Below are positions 7,094 through 13,572 of a stretch of 22,541 nt of DNA, one piece after another. The DNA comes from CAYIGN01 sp964363055 (GTDB lineage Bacteria; Patescibacteriota; Minisyncoccia; Sungbacterales; HO2-52-23). A model generated the notes under the pieces. That model did not search any database, had not been told where the DNA came from, and saw only the letters and a program-made list of their open reading frames with translations. The first letter of the stretch is position 1. The number at the start of each line of letters is the position of its first letter. Both the position numbers and the translations under genes were made by a program. The stretch spans positions 1-22,541 of the forward strand of contig CAYIGN010000003.1 of assembly GCA_964363055.1 (NCBI GenBank), read 5' to 3'.

Positions 7094-8139
7094 ACCGATG
7101 GCGCAATGGGTGATACTTCTTTCCTCTTTTTCACGTAATACCACCAGAGCGGCAGCACCCAGAGTCCCATCAGCACCCAATTCCCCAACCCAAGTGGTAG
7201 CCCCAAAAGGCCGGTTTTCCCATGTAGTTCTTGGAGGCCATGGGTATGAGGCGGTGGGCCGAGGTTGAAACGATCCACGATCACGCCGAGAAACCGCTCC
7301 TCTTGAGTGATCTCTTCAAGCAGCGTGTGCTGGCCCGAGAGCACCCACCAATCATGGGTAAAGAGTCCAAGCACCAGGATAAACGCCGCCACAAAGATCA
7401 TGCCCCAGCCGGTGGCACGCTCCACTTTGTCTTTGCGCTGGACAACCCATTGTAAAGCATTCACCCCCATGATGCCCAAAAGCGCCAAGAGCAAAAGCGG
7501 CAAAATCCGGCCGATCGCATGCACAAAAAATAGCATCCAGCCGTAGAATATATCGCCGGATGCGGCAATTCGTGTCAGGATTACCGGTGTTGCCGGATGC
7601 GGACAGCCCACACCAATGTTGCCGAGGAATAATCCGAGCAAAAGCGCCTTAAGATAATCCTGCTGTTTCTGGATGAAGCCGGGTGCGGCACCAGTGTAGG
7701 TTGGCATCCGTACCCGAATGAGACCCAGTTCCCCGAGCGCGAAAAGATACGCTGCCGCACCCGCCCCAAAATAAAGCCAGTTTTTGACTGTTTCCAGAGG
7801 CGCGCCCAGCGTCCCGATTGCTACTTCGCCAATCACCGCCGCGATCACGCCGTACATACTCAACGTAATTGCGACGCCCAGGCCAAAGGCAATCGCGATG
7901 CCGAGCCCCTTCGCGGCGCCTTTCCCCATTGAAAGCGGTACGATGACAAACGCCAAGGGTAAGGTGCACGGCAGCACAATCATCGAGAGCCCCGCGGCAA
8001 AACTAAAAAGATACCACCCGAACCCCACGGGCGTCTCCGGCCCCAAAAAGAAAAACCAAAGAAGCCCAACAAAAATCAGGATGAAGAGTCCCGCGGTAGT
8101 TGATGCAAAAATGGTTTTAAGATGGCTGGATGCCTGCAT
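7090..8139 (-). CDS. CcdA/DsbD-type thiol reductant transporter
   Basis: The 349-residue polytopic membrane protein matches the cytochrome c biogenesis/DsbD transmembrane family, which passes electrons from cytoplasmic thioredoxin across the membrane. The two redox cysteines are visible: Cys58 in VLPCTLPL, the family hallmark, and Cys179 in GVGCPHPA. It is longer than a minimal CcdA. The C-terminal extension has a loop after TM6-7 with HTHGLQELHG and a final membrane helix ending in a Lys-rich tail. The start overlaps the stop of the DoxX-like gene by 23 bases, and its own stop forms ATGA with the esterase start. Together with the CHIC thioredoxin at the head of this run it forms a plausible reductant relay to the cell surface; the extracytoplasmic acceptor is not identified. 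Confidence 0.88.
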   Translation of the reverse strand: MQASSHLKTIFASTTAGLFILIFVGLLWFFFLGPETPVGFGWYLFSFAAGLSMIVLPCTLPLAFVIVPLSMGKGAAKGLGIAIAFGLGVAITLSMYGVIAAVIGEVAIGTLGAPLETVKNWLYFGAGAAAYLFALGELGLIRVRMPTYTGAAPGFIQKQQDYLKALLLGLFLGNIGVGCPHPATPVILTRIAASGDIFYGWMLFFVHAIGRILPLLLLALLGIMGVNALQWVVQRKDKVERATGWGMIFVAAFILVLGLFTHDWWVLSGQHTLLEEITQEERFLGVIVDRFNLGPPPHTHGLQELHGKTGLLGLPLGLGNWVLMGLWVLPLWWYYVKKRKEVSPIAPSV

Positions 8140-8539
8140 GCTGCTTCCCGCTTAAAATCATAAAAAGCGCCAGTGATGCTCCCAGGAGCCCAATATCGCG
8201 GAAGGTAATTAGGAAATTCGCCGCGCTGAAGGGAAAGAACGCCAGCCCCAGGATCGCGAGAAATTCAAGCGCTGAGAGAAACGCTACAGAACGCACCAAC
8301 CCGGCAGGTAGAAACCACGCAAGCAGTATCAGCGCAAAAATAATTTCGACAGATCCCTGCAGCTGTAGATAGGTATTTAGAGGTACAACGGCTGTTATAA
8401 TCTGCCTCATCCAATAAGGTATTGCCCACACCCAGGCCGTAGGGTGCAGCAGGAGATCTATTCCTGAATAAAGATACATAAGCCCAAGTCCGAGACGGAG
8501 AGGCCATTCCGGCGAAATTTTTTGAAGAAAGCTTTTCAT
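8117..8539 (-). CDS. DoxX-like membrane protein
   Basis: The 140-residue protein has four hydrophobic segments. It starts with LRLGLGLMYLYSGIDLLLHP, and the middle segment LQGSVEIIFALILLAWFLP has the conserved Gly and Glu typical of the DoxX/DoxD family. Members are small quinone- or redox-associated membrane subunits of often unknown role, in several bacteria part of membrane-associated oxidoreductase complexes. The ATG overlaps the stop of a tiny upstream membrane ORF by four bases (ATGA), and the C-terminus overlaps the CcdA-like gene by 23 bases, so it is firmly embedded in the thiol-redox run. A function in electron or thiol transfer is inferred from neighbours. Confidence 0.75.
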   Translation of the reverse strand: MKSFLQKISPEWPLRLGLGLMYLYSGIDLLLHPTAWVWAIPYWMRQIITAVVPLNTYLQLQGSVEIIFALILLAWFLPAGLVRSVAFLSALEFLAILGLAFFPFSAANFLITFRDIGLLGASLALFMILSGKQHAGIQPS

Positions 8540-8639
8540 GTTTTACGCACCTTGCCAAGAAAAGTACGGATCATAACATAGATAATTGTTGCGATAGAAA
8601 ACCAGACGGCAAAGTCGATGATGAAATTAGGTTAGTCAA
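8536..8639 (-). pseudogene. Tiny single-pass membrane ORF with a one-base frame break
   Basis: The frame ending in TGA 8536-8538 encodes NFIIDFAVWFSIATIIYVM plus a basic tail (GKVRKT), an excellent short membrane helix with a positive-inside end. Its stop overlaps the DoxX ATG (ATGA), a sign of a genuine upstream gene, but the frame has no start codon before an in-frame TAA. In the neighbouring frame, a TTG at 8637-8639 overlaps the thioredoxin stop (TTGA) and gives MTNL before the two frames would need to join. One additional T in the AATTTC run (about 8623-8628) would produce a continuous ~35-residue protein. It may be a real gene with a sequencing or assembly indel, a decayed gene, or one using a rare start such as ATC. 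Confidence 0.5.
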
Positions 8640-8902
8640 TTATTTGATAGCTCTTTTAATTTCTCCGCAAACTTGTTTCGATCAAATCCTCCGGTAGCCC
8701 AAAGTTCGCCGTTCAAAATAATCCCGGGGGATGCAAAAATCATATATTTTTGCGCCATCTCCTGACCCTCTGGCGTCAGAATATCCACTTTTTTATACGC
8801 CACATCAGGCCAGTCCTTTTCAATCGAGCGCCAAAATTCTTCAAACTGCCGGCAGATATGGCAGCCGGGCGAGACGAGTTCTTCAAGTAATACTGCCTTC
8901 AT
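8636..8902 (-). CDS. Small thioredoxin-like protein with CHIC active site
   Basis: The 88-residue protein has a thioredoxin fold with the active site SPGCHIC (Cys14, Cys17) near the N-terminus. The cis-proline region is FASPGIILNG (Pro59), with a downstream Gly-Gly (ATGGFD). It resembles the thioredoxin_3/glutaredoxin-like group (about 75-90 residues). There is no signal peptide, so it acts in the cytoplasm, probably handing electrons to the CcdA-like transporter two genes downstream. An ATG at 8911 lies inside the -10 box; ATG 8902 is chosen because it sits 7 bases after TATAAT, giving a leaderless mRNA. It is the first gene of a run reaching about 2573. Confidence 0.88.
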   Translation of the reverse strand: MKAVLLEELVSPGCHICRQFEEFWRSIEKDWPDVAYKKVDILTPEGQEMAQKYMIFASPGIILNGELWATGGFDRNKFAEKLKELSNN

Positions 8903-8909
8903 CCAATCC

Positions 8910-8938
8910 ATTATACCACCCTCGCCGTTGTGTCTCAA
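8910..8938 (-). promoter_or_regulatory. Strong promoter of the thioredoxin-CcdA run, leaderless
   Basis: On the minus strand TTGAGA (8933-8938), a 17-base spacer and TATAAT (8910-8915, with extended TGG) form a near-consensus sigma-70-type promoter. The ATG at 8902 follows after 7 bases, about where transcription should begin. The promoter starts immediately after the VIT1-like gene, which ends at 8949. Confidence 0.85.
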
Positions 8939-8948
8939 ACATGTTTGA
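8935..8948. promoter_or_regulatory. 14-bp perfect palindrome overlapping the -35 box
   Basis: TCAAACATGTTTGA is a perfect palindrome that covers four bases of the TTGAGA -35 element of the thioredoxin promoter. Its position suits an operator where a repressor would block RNA polymerase. No regulator gene is adjacent; function is inferred from placement only. It also abuts the stop of the upstream VIT1-like gene. Confidence 0.5.
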
Positions 8949-9656
8949 TTATGCGGCCACCGATGCAAGCAGCGCGCCGATGCCATAGGCAATGGCTGCA
9001 GCCGAACCCCCGACCGTCAGCATCTCAAGTCCCAAGAGTATCCAGGATTGGCGGGAGAAATAGGCGCGCAGCGCCCCCACTGCAAAGAGAGCCGCAGCGG
9101 TGCTCGCCGCTGCCGTGCTGAACTCCGCTTCACCCCCTGAAAGCACGTACGGAAGCAGAGGGATGCTTCCCGCCGCAATAAACGAAAGGAAAGTGATTGT
9201 ACCGTTTTTGAATGGCGACTTCTGCTCCGGCGCCTGGAGATCCAGCTCCTCCTGCATCATAAACCGGATCCAGTAGTCCTCGTTAGAGGTGATCAGCCGT
9301 ACCATCTCATTCAAATCCTCGCCAGTATAACCCTTGGCCGCCAAGATTTCGCGCACTTCGGCGCGCTCCTGATCGGGCACCTTTTCTACTTCTTTGCGCT
9401 CTTCTGCCTCTTCCCGGGCATAAAAATCGCGCTCGGAGCGCGTGCCCAGATAATTCCCAGTTGCCATTGAGAAGCCGTCCGCCAAGAGATTGGCTATACC
9501 CACGATGAGGATGATTGAAGGCCGCAGTCCCCCGCCCACCGTGGCGGCCACTACCGCAAATGTCGTCACAATCCCGTCGTTGGCCGCATATACGATGTCT
9601 TTGAGATAACGGCCAATCCGTATATGGCGCTCGCGCATTTCAAAAGAGGCATCCAT
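8949..9656 (-). CDS. VIT1/CCC1-family iron/manganese transporter
   Basis: The 235-residue protein has the VIT1 family start DIVYAANDGIVTTFAVVAATVGG, followed by the second helix with NLLADGFSMATGNYLG. A Glu-rich cytoplasmic domain of about 75 residues comes next (REEAEERKEVEKV ... EELDL), which in the family binds transported metal. Three C-terminal membrane segments complete it. Members export Fe2+ or Mn2+ from the cytoplasm into a compartment or out of the cell. The frame opens at 9731 with a TTG, but ATG 9656 is chosen because TTGAAT-N17-TATGAT lies 7 bases before it and the family usually begins shortly before this point. Its neighbours are msrB and a thioredoxin, which supports a metal/oxidative-stress role. 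Confidence 0.88.
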   Translation of the reverse strand: MDASFEMRERHIRIGRYLKDIVYAANDGIVTTFAVVAATVGGGLRPSIILIVGIANLLADGFSMATGNYLGTRSERDFYAREEAEERKEVEKVPDQERAEVREILAAKGYTGEDLNEMVRLITSNEDYWIRFMMQEELDLQAPEQKSPFKNGTITFLSFIAAGSIPLLPYVLSGGEAEFSTAAASTAAALFAVGALRAYFSRQSWILLGLEMLTVGGSAAAIAYGIGALLASVAA

Positions 9657-9663
9657 GCCGTCA

Positions 9664-9692
9664 ATCATAGCACGATTGATTTCGGGATTCAA
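9664..9692 (-). promoter_or_regulatory. Promoter of the VIT1-like gene, leaderless
   Basis: TTGAAT (9687-9692), 17 bases, then TATGAT (9664-9669) on the minus strand. The ATG at 9656 follows after 7 bases, the same geometry as the thioredoxin promoter. No ribosome-binding site is present. Confidence 0.75.
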
Positions 9693-9783
9693 CAAAAACC
9701 GCGTTCCGGCGGGTCGGAACTCCGCGGGCAAGCAACCTCACGCGGCCAGGATTCTTGACGAACAGCAGAAGACGTCTGAGGAA

Positions 9784-9812
9784 TTTGTAGAAAAAATTTT
9801 GACGCTTGTCAA
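9784..9812 (-). promoter_or_regulatory. Upstream promoter-like site at the msrB stop
   Basis: A consensus TTGACA (9807-9812, sharing the msrB stop TGA), 17 bases and TACAAA (9784-9789) on the minus strand could drive the VIT1-like gene from a leader of about 120 bases. The same bases form a 6-bp inverted repeat (TTTGAC/GTCAAA, 9798-9813) followed on the minus strand by six T residues. A weak msrB terminator is therefore an equally good reading. Confidence 0.4.
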
Positions 9813-10222
9813 ACGCCTTTCTTATCTTTGGCCTCAAGTTCCAGACATACTGAGTTCATGCAGTAGCGTTTCCCGGTCTCGGTTGGCCCGTCATCAAACA
9901 TGTGCCCCAAATGCGAGCCGCAGCGGCTGCAGAGAATCTCAATCCGGCTCATTCCTCCGCTCTCGTCACGCTCATAGCGCACGCTACCCGGCAGCGCCTC
10001 ATCAAAACTCGGCCAGCCAGTGCCGGATTCAAACTTCGCATCCGAAGAAAAAAGCGGATTGCCGCAGGCCGCGCACAGGTATACCCCCTCTCGCTCTTCA
10101 TGCAGCAACTTGTCGCTAAACGGCGTCTCAGTACCCTTCTCGCGCAGGATTCTATACTGTTCGGGCGTCAGGCGCTCTTTCCATTCTTCTTCGGTTTTAG
10201 ACATTGGTTTTTGATAATCCAT
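9809..10222 (-). CDS. msrB: Peptide-methionine (R)-S-oxide reductase MsrB
   Basis: The 137-residue cytoplasmic enzyme reduces methionine-R-sulfoxide in proteins. Zinc-binding CxxC pairs are CAAC (Cys50, Cys53) and CSRC (Cys98, Cys101). The catalytic region is GKRYCMNSVCLE with catalytic Cys121; GTGWPSF and HLGHMFDDGP are family motifs. The frame extends upstream to 10336 through a hairpin, but ATG 10222 is chosen because AGGAG lies 7 bases upstream and MsrB proteins begin with KTEEEWK-like sequence. MsrA is encoded just upstream in the same direction, separated by two hairpins. Confidence 0.95.
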   Translation of the reverse strand: MDYQKPMSKTEEEWKERLTPEQYRILREKGTETPFSDKLLHEEREGVYLCAACGNPLFSSDAKFESGTGWPSFDEALPGSVRYERDESGGMSRIEILCSRCGSHLGHMFDDGPTETGKRYCMNSVCLELEAKDKKGV

Positions 10223-10245
10223 ATTATGTCTCCTGCCCGGCAACG

Positions 10246-10271
10246 CCCTTACAAACTCAAGTTTATAAGGG
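10246..10271. repeat. 12-bp inverted repeat upstream of msrB
   Basis: CCCTTACAAACT and AGTTTATAAGGG form two arms around a 2-base centre, with one G-T type mismatch. It ends 23 bases before the msrB ATG. The half CCTTACAAACTC followed by AGTTT recurs upstream of the DedA-like gene (15395-15414). Placement suggests an operator or mRNA hairpin. Confidence 0.65.
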
Positions 10272-10278
10272 TGTTTAT

Positions 10279-10323
10279 CCCCCACCTTCCTGCGGGGTCC
10301 AACACCCCGCGGGAAGGTGGGGG
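10279..10323. repeat. GC-rich 20-bp hairpin between msrA and msrB
   Basis: The arms at 10279-10298 and 10304-10323 pair over 20 bp with one mismatch around a 5-base loop. No T-tract follows on either strand, so it is not a classical terminator. It may cap or stabilise the msrA mRNA end, or be a REP-like element; it immediately precedes the second inverted repeat before msrB. Confidence 0.8.
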
Positions 10324-10332
10324 GATTTATAA

Positions 10333-10887
10333 TCACTGAACACTACCCTTCAATAGCTCCCTAAATTTCTCCTGCACTTTCTGGAGCTTGGGATTGATGA
10401 TCAATTCGCAATACGGATTTTCTTTGTTCCGTTCATAGTAGTCGCGGTGGTAGTTCTCGGCCTCGTAAAGCTTATCCAGCGGCTTTACTTCGGTTGCGAT
10501 CGGCTTGCCCGCGACGGGCTGGCCGTCTTGATTTGAAGCATTCAATTCTTTGATAAACCGCTCCGCTTCTTTTTTCTGCGCCTCGCTTGTGTAAAGAATC
10601 ACCGAGCGATACTGTGTCCCGACGTCATTGCCCTGGCGGTTGACGCTCGTCGGATCATGCGTCGCAAAAAAGACGACGAGTAGATCGTGGAAAGAAATCT
10701 GCTGCGGATCATACTCAATCCTTATCACCTCGGCATGGCCGGTTGAGCCGCTGCATACCTCTTCATAGGTAGGGTTGGGTTTGATTCCGCCCGCGTAGCC
10801 GGGCGCAGCTGATACCACGCCTTTGAGCATCTTGAATACTGCCTCAGTGCACCAAAAACACCCTCCGCCAAAGACCGCTATTTCCAT
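10333..10887 (-). CDS. msrA: Peptide-methionine (S)-S-oxide reductase MsrA
   Basis: The 184-residue cytoplasmic enzyme reduces methionine-S-sulfoxide. It starts with MEIAVFGGGCFWCTEAVF; Cys10 in GCFWC is the catalytic residue. GYAGG, YEEVCSGSTGHAE and the FFATHDPT...NRQGNDVGTQYRS block are diagnostic. The C-terminus lacks an MsrB fusion; MsrB is the next gene. The frame extends to a TTG at 10920, but ATG 10887 matches the usual MsrA start; no ribosome-binding site is visible. A large inverted repeat (10895-10930) lies directly upstream and is likely to regulate it. Confidence 0.95.
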   Translation of the reverse strand: MEIAVFGGGCFWCTEAVFKMLKGVVSAAPGYAGGIKPNPTYEEVCSGSTGHAEVIRIEYDPQQISFHDLLVVFFATHDPTSVNRQGNDVGTQYRSVILYTSEAQKKEAERFIKELNASNQDGQPVAGKPIATEVKPLDKLYEAENYHRDYYERNKENPYCELIINPKLQKVQEKFRELLKGSVQ

Positions 10888-10894
10888 AAGATTA

Positions 10895-10930
10895 TTGAAG
10901 TCATTGAAGTGATACTTCAATGGACTTCAA
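10895..10930. promoter_or_regulatory. Inverted repeat of four TTGAAGT-type heptads before msrA
   Basis: TTGAAGTCATTGAAGT at 10895-10910 faces ACTTCAATGGACTTCAA at 10914-10930: 16 bp, matching apart from one extra base, around a 3-base centre. Each arm holds two TTGAAGT units. It lies 8 bases before the msrA ATG, where an operator would act. It also lies only 10 bases downstream of the glycosyltransferase stop, but without a T-tract to suggest termination. Confidence 0.6.
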
Positions 10931-10940
10931 ACCTGAATCA

Positions 10941-12896
10941 TTACCCATTACCATCAAAAATGAGCGGATCAACCTTTATCTCAAGAGTATAATTCGTGTC
11001 TTCGCTCTCAGATCCTACCAGTAAGATATAGCGGCCGGCATCCAGGCGCTGAATCACAGCCGATGGGGTCTTTATTAGCACGATGGGTTTAGCTTGATTT
11101 TTATCTTGCACCCGCTCGAATTCCTGCTCCGTAAAAAGCGCCATTGCTACCTTCTTCTCCGAGGTCACTTTGATGTTTAGATTATACCGCTTATCAAGCG
11201 TAAAACGATGCGCCCCGAACATGCCCTGCGGGGCAGAGGCGGTTTCCCTCAAGATGCTGCGCAGGATATCCATCTCGTTTATGCAGAGCGTTTCGCGATC
11301 GAGACGATATACTCCGATGGGCGGCCCAAACTCCTTGAGTCGAAAAAAATCCCATGGCGGGCCGTCGAATCTCGTCTCCGTCACGGAAAACCGCGCGTCT
11401 GCCGTGCCGAACGATGCGAGCGATGTCCCGCCCTGCACCAACTCCGCGATGCGGTTTGCTTCGGCAGCTGAGGTAAAATTCTCTTTTCCGCCCTGGGCGA
11501 TGATATAGTCGTATCCCCGCACGCAGGCGTAACTTTTAATCCGGTCATAAAAAGATGCGGTATGGACATCGAATAAATTCAGTGCGCGGTAACGAGGTCC
11601 CCAGTCAATTTGCGGATAGCGGTACTCGTTGATGTCCTCCACGTCCGCCGCCGCGCCTAACGTCATTTTCTCGCGGAATGAATCCGGCATTGCGGCAAGT
11701 CGAGTCAAGGCCCCCCAGACCAATACCCGCGATCCCTCCGCGATATTGCTCTCAAACCACGCCCGCGCCTGAGCGCGGGAATCATTACGGAACAAAAGGT
11801 AGCTGAAGTAGAGAGACGCGAGCAAGGGGATCAGTAGTATGACGCCGATTGCGGCTCGCTGCCATGGCGTGTCTGCCCGCGCCGCCGCGACTCCGGCGAG
11901 TAGCGCGAATACCGGGACAAGAGGTGTCAAAAACCGGTGCTCAAATTGAAAGGCAGAATAAAATAATAGCATATAGCCGAAAATCGTGCCAGCGAAAAGC
12001 CAGCACACCTTCCGCTGTCTGCGCCATAAAATACCGAGGCCGGCGAGCGCCGAGAAAAACAGCACTGGCTCTGATTTGATGAACGGCGCAAAGAAGCGAA
12101 TCGGCGCATGCAGGAGATCGCCCGCCGTAAAGGCGTACTCCCGTGACTCTTTCATAATGCCGCGCAAGCTTTCGGGGTAGAGGAAGAATAGAAGCGCGGT
12201 TAATACGCCGAAAAGCCCGATTCCCGCATACAACCACCAGGCAGACAAAAATCCTTTCAGTGTGCCCTGCTCTATCAAAAAATACCACGCCGCCGCAATC
12301 ACAAGGAGCGCTGCAATCGGCTGATTCACGCCCATCGCAATACCGGCCACAACGGCAACCAAAAGATATCGGGTAGAAAAAGGCAGACGCGGAAGCGCCA
12401 GTACGGCGCCCCCTGCCGTCCCGAGCAGCATTGCAAACGGCCAGTGCCGGGCGCTTGCGGAAGCGGCAATGGCAAGGATACTGGTCGCAAAAAAGTACGC
12501 CGCGAAAAGCCCCGCATTGCGATCATCGGGGAAGAGGCGCCGCGCAATGCGTACGACAAACCAGATCGCAAGCAGTCCCGCGGCGATTGCCATAAGTCGG
12601 GCGGCCACGAAATAGGGCACGAGCGTATCCACCTGCGCCACATATCGCAGAAACAATGACCCCGGCAGAAAGAGGTAAGCGAGATACGGAGGACTGTACA
12701 AAAGATCCGTGAAGCCCGGCAGAGTGCGCGGGAGCGCCACAGTCGGCTCCTGCGCCATCAAGAGCGCCGTCAGCACAAACTGCGGCTCATCCGCAATTAG
12801 CCGCAGCGGGAGGCCGTATTGTATCCCTGCCAGACGTAGCGCTGCCGCAAGACAGATGATGCCGCCCAGCGCAAATGGCAGTATTCTCCATCTCAT
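10941..12896 (-). CDS. GT39/ArnT-like polytopic glycosyltransferase
   Basis: The 651-residue protein has about ten hydrophobic segments in its first ~370 residues and a long soluble C-terminal part. The first loop holds an acidic motif ADEPQF (Asp36-Glu37), typical of GT-C enzymes of the dolichyl-phosphate-mannose/ArnT class that use polyprenyl-phosphate sugars to glycosylate proteins or lipids on the outer face. FEHRFLTPLVP and the RxxLP-type loop region fit the same fold. The acceptor is unknown. Its ATG overlaps the stop of the cyclophilin gene by 4 bases (ATGA), linking an extracytoplasmic foldase with a glycosyltransferase. The C-terminal ~280 residues resemble nothing I can name, ending in a beta-rich stretch. 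Confidence 0.75.
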   Translation of the reverse strand: MRWRILPFALGGIICLAAALRLAGIQYGLPLRLIADEPQFVLTALLMAQEPTVALPRTLPGFTDLLYSPPYLAYLFLPGSLFLRYVAQVDTLVPYFVAARLMAIAAGLLAIWFVVRIARRLFPDDRNAGLFAAYFFATSILAIAASASARHWPFAMLLGTAGGAVLALPRLPFSTRYLLVAVVAGIAMGVNQPIAALLVIAAAWYFLIEQGTLKGFLSAWWLYAGIGLFGVLTALLFFLYPESLRGIMKESREYAFTAGDLLHAPIRFFAPFIKSEPVLFFSALAGLGILWRRQRKVCWLFAGTIFGYMLLFYSAFQFEHRFLTPLVPVFALLAGVAAARADTPWQRAAIGVILLIPLLASLYFSYLLFRNDSRAQARAWFESNIAEGSRVLVWGALTRLAAMPDSFREKMTLGAAADVEDINEYRYPQIDWGPRYRALNLFDVHTASFYDRIKSYACVRGYDYIIAQGGKENFTSAAEANRIAELVQGGTSLASFGTADARFSVTETRFDGPPWDFFRLKEFGPPIGVYRLDRETLCINEMDILRSILRETASAPQGMFGAHRFTLDKRYNLNIKVTSEKKVAMALFTEQEFERVQDKNQAKPIVLIKTPSAVIQRLDAGRYILLVGSESEDTNYTLEIKVDPLIFDGNG

Positions 12897-13486
12897 AATT
12901 CAATCGTCGTAATCACCACGTCCTGGGCCGGATGATCCCCGCGCGCCTTGTCGGTCGGCATATTTTCAATCTTGTCTACGCTCTCCATACCCGCAATCAC
13001 CCGGCCGAATACGGTGTGGAGACCGTCAAGCCATGGCGTTGCCTCGGCCGTCACAATGAAAAACTGGCTGCCGTTCGTATTTGGCCCGGCATTGGCCATT
13101 GCAAGCGCCCCGCGCGCCAATTTATGGGCACTTATTTCGTCTTCAAAAGTATATCCCGGCCCGCCAGTGCCATCATCCGACCAGTCGTCGTCTTTGCTCA
13201 AAGGATCTCCGCCCTGAATCATAAACCCTTTAATTACGCGATGGAATTTTGTGCCGTTGTAAAACCCCTCGCGCGCGAGACGCACAAAATTCTCCACGGT
13301 CTTGGGCGCGTCTTTGGAAAAGAGTTCCAGCGCAACATCGCCGAAATTGGTTTTGATCACCGCGCGCACCACCTCCACCGGCGCAGTCGGAGTTAGCTCC
13401 GGTTCTTGCGCCCACGGCAAAAGCCAATAAATCCCCACCGTCATCAGTGTAATGAAAACCGCGATAATGATGAAGATACGATTCAT
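12893..13486 (-). CDS. Membrane-anchored cyclophilin-type peptidyl-prolyl isomerase
   Basis: The 197-residue protein has an N-terminal membrane anchor (residues 4-24), then a cyclophilin domain. Signatures are FHRVIKGFMIQGGDP (with the catalytic Arg in FHRV), LAMANAGPNTNGSQFFI and WLDGLHTVFGRV. It catalyses proline isomerisation in extracytoplasmic proteins. The Asp-rich DDDWSDDGTGGPGY loop is common in bacterial single-domain cyclophilins. It is coupled to the glycosyltransferase downstream by ATGA. Upstream lie a 10-bp tandem repeat and two hairpins (13487-13555) that separate it from the HD gene. Confidence 0.93.
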   Translation of the reverse strand: MNRIFIIIAVFITLMTVGIYWLLPWAQEPELTPTAPVEVVRAVIKTNFGDVALELFSKDAPKTVENFVRLAREGFYNGTKFHRVIKGFMIQGGDPLSKDDDWSDDGTGGPGYTFEDEISAHKLARGALAMANAGPNTNGSQFFIVTAEATPWLDGLHTVFGRVIAGMESVDKIENMPTDKARGDHPAQDVVITTIEL

Positions 13487-13506
13487 AATTTATGAGAATT
13501 TATGAG
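13487..13506. repeat. 10-bp tandem repeat before the cyclophilin ATG
   Basis: AATTTATGAG occurs twice in a row, directly adjoining the ATG of the cyclophilin gene on its 5' side. It is AT-rich and replaces a recognisable ribosome-binding site. Confidence 0.6.
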
Positions 13507-13555
13507 GTTCAACCTCGTTAGATCTTTATTAGCTGTTCGGAGTCGAACTCCAAAC
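13504..13555. repeat. Two small hairpins between HD gene and cyclophilin
   Basis: GAGGT-TCA-ACCTC (13504-13516) is a 5-bp hairpin. GTTCGGAGT-CGA-ACTCCAAAC (13535-13555) is a 9-bp hairpin with one G-T pair. Neither is followed by a T-run on the minus strand, so they are not clear terminators; mRNA processing or REP-like origin is possible. Confidence 0.6.
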
Positions 13556-13572
13556 ACTAAACAATCAACTTG

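Noticed and set aside
10223..10336. N-terminal extension of MsrB to 10336
   Set aside because: It translates the GC-rich hairpin and lies before a good ribosome-binding site and the family-typical start.
13535..13555. tRNA or tmRNA T-arm-like sequence (TTCGA within a stem)
   Set aside because: No acceptor, D or anticodon stems can be drawn around it; it is a simple hairpin.
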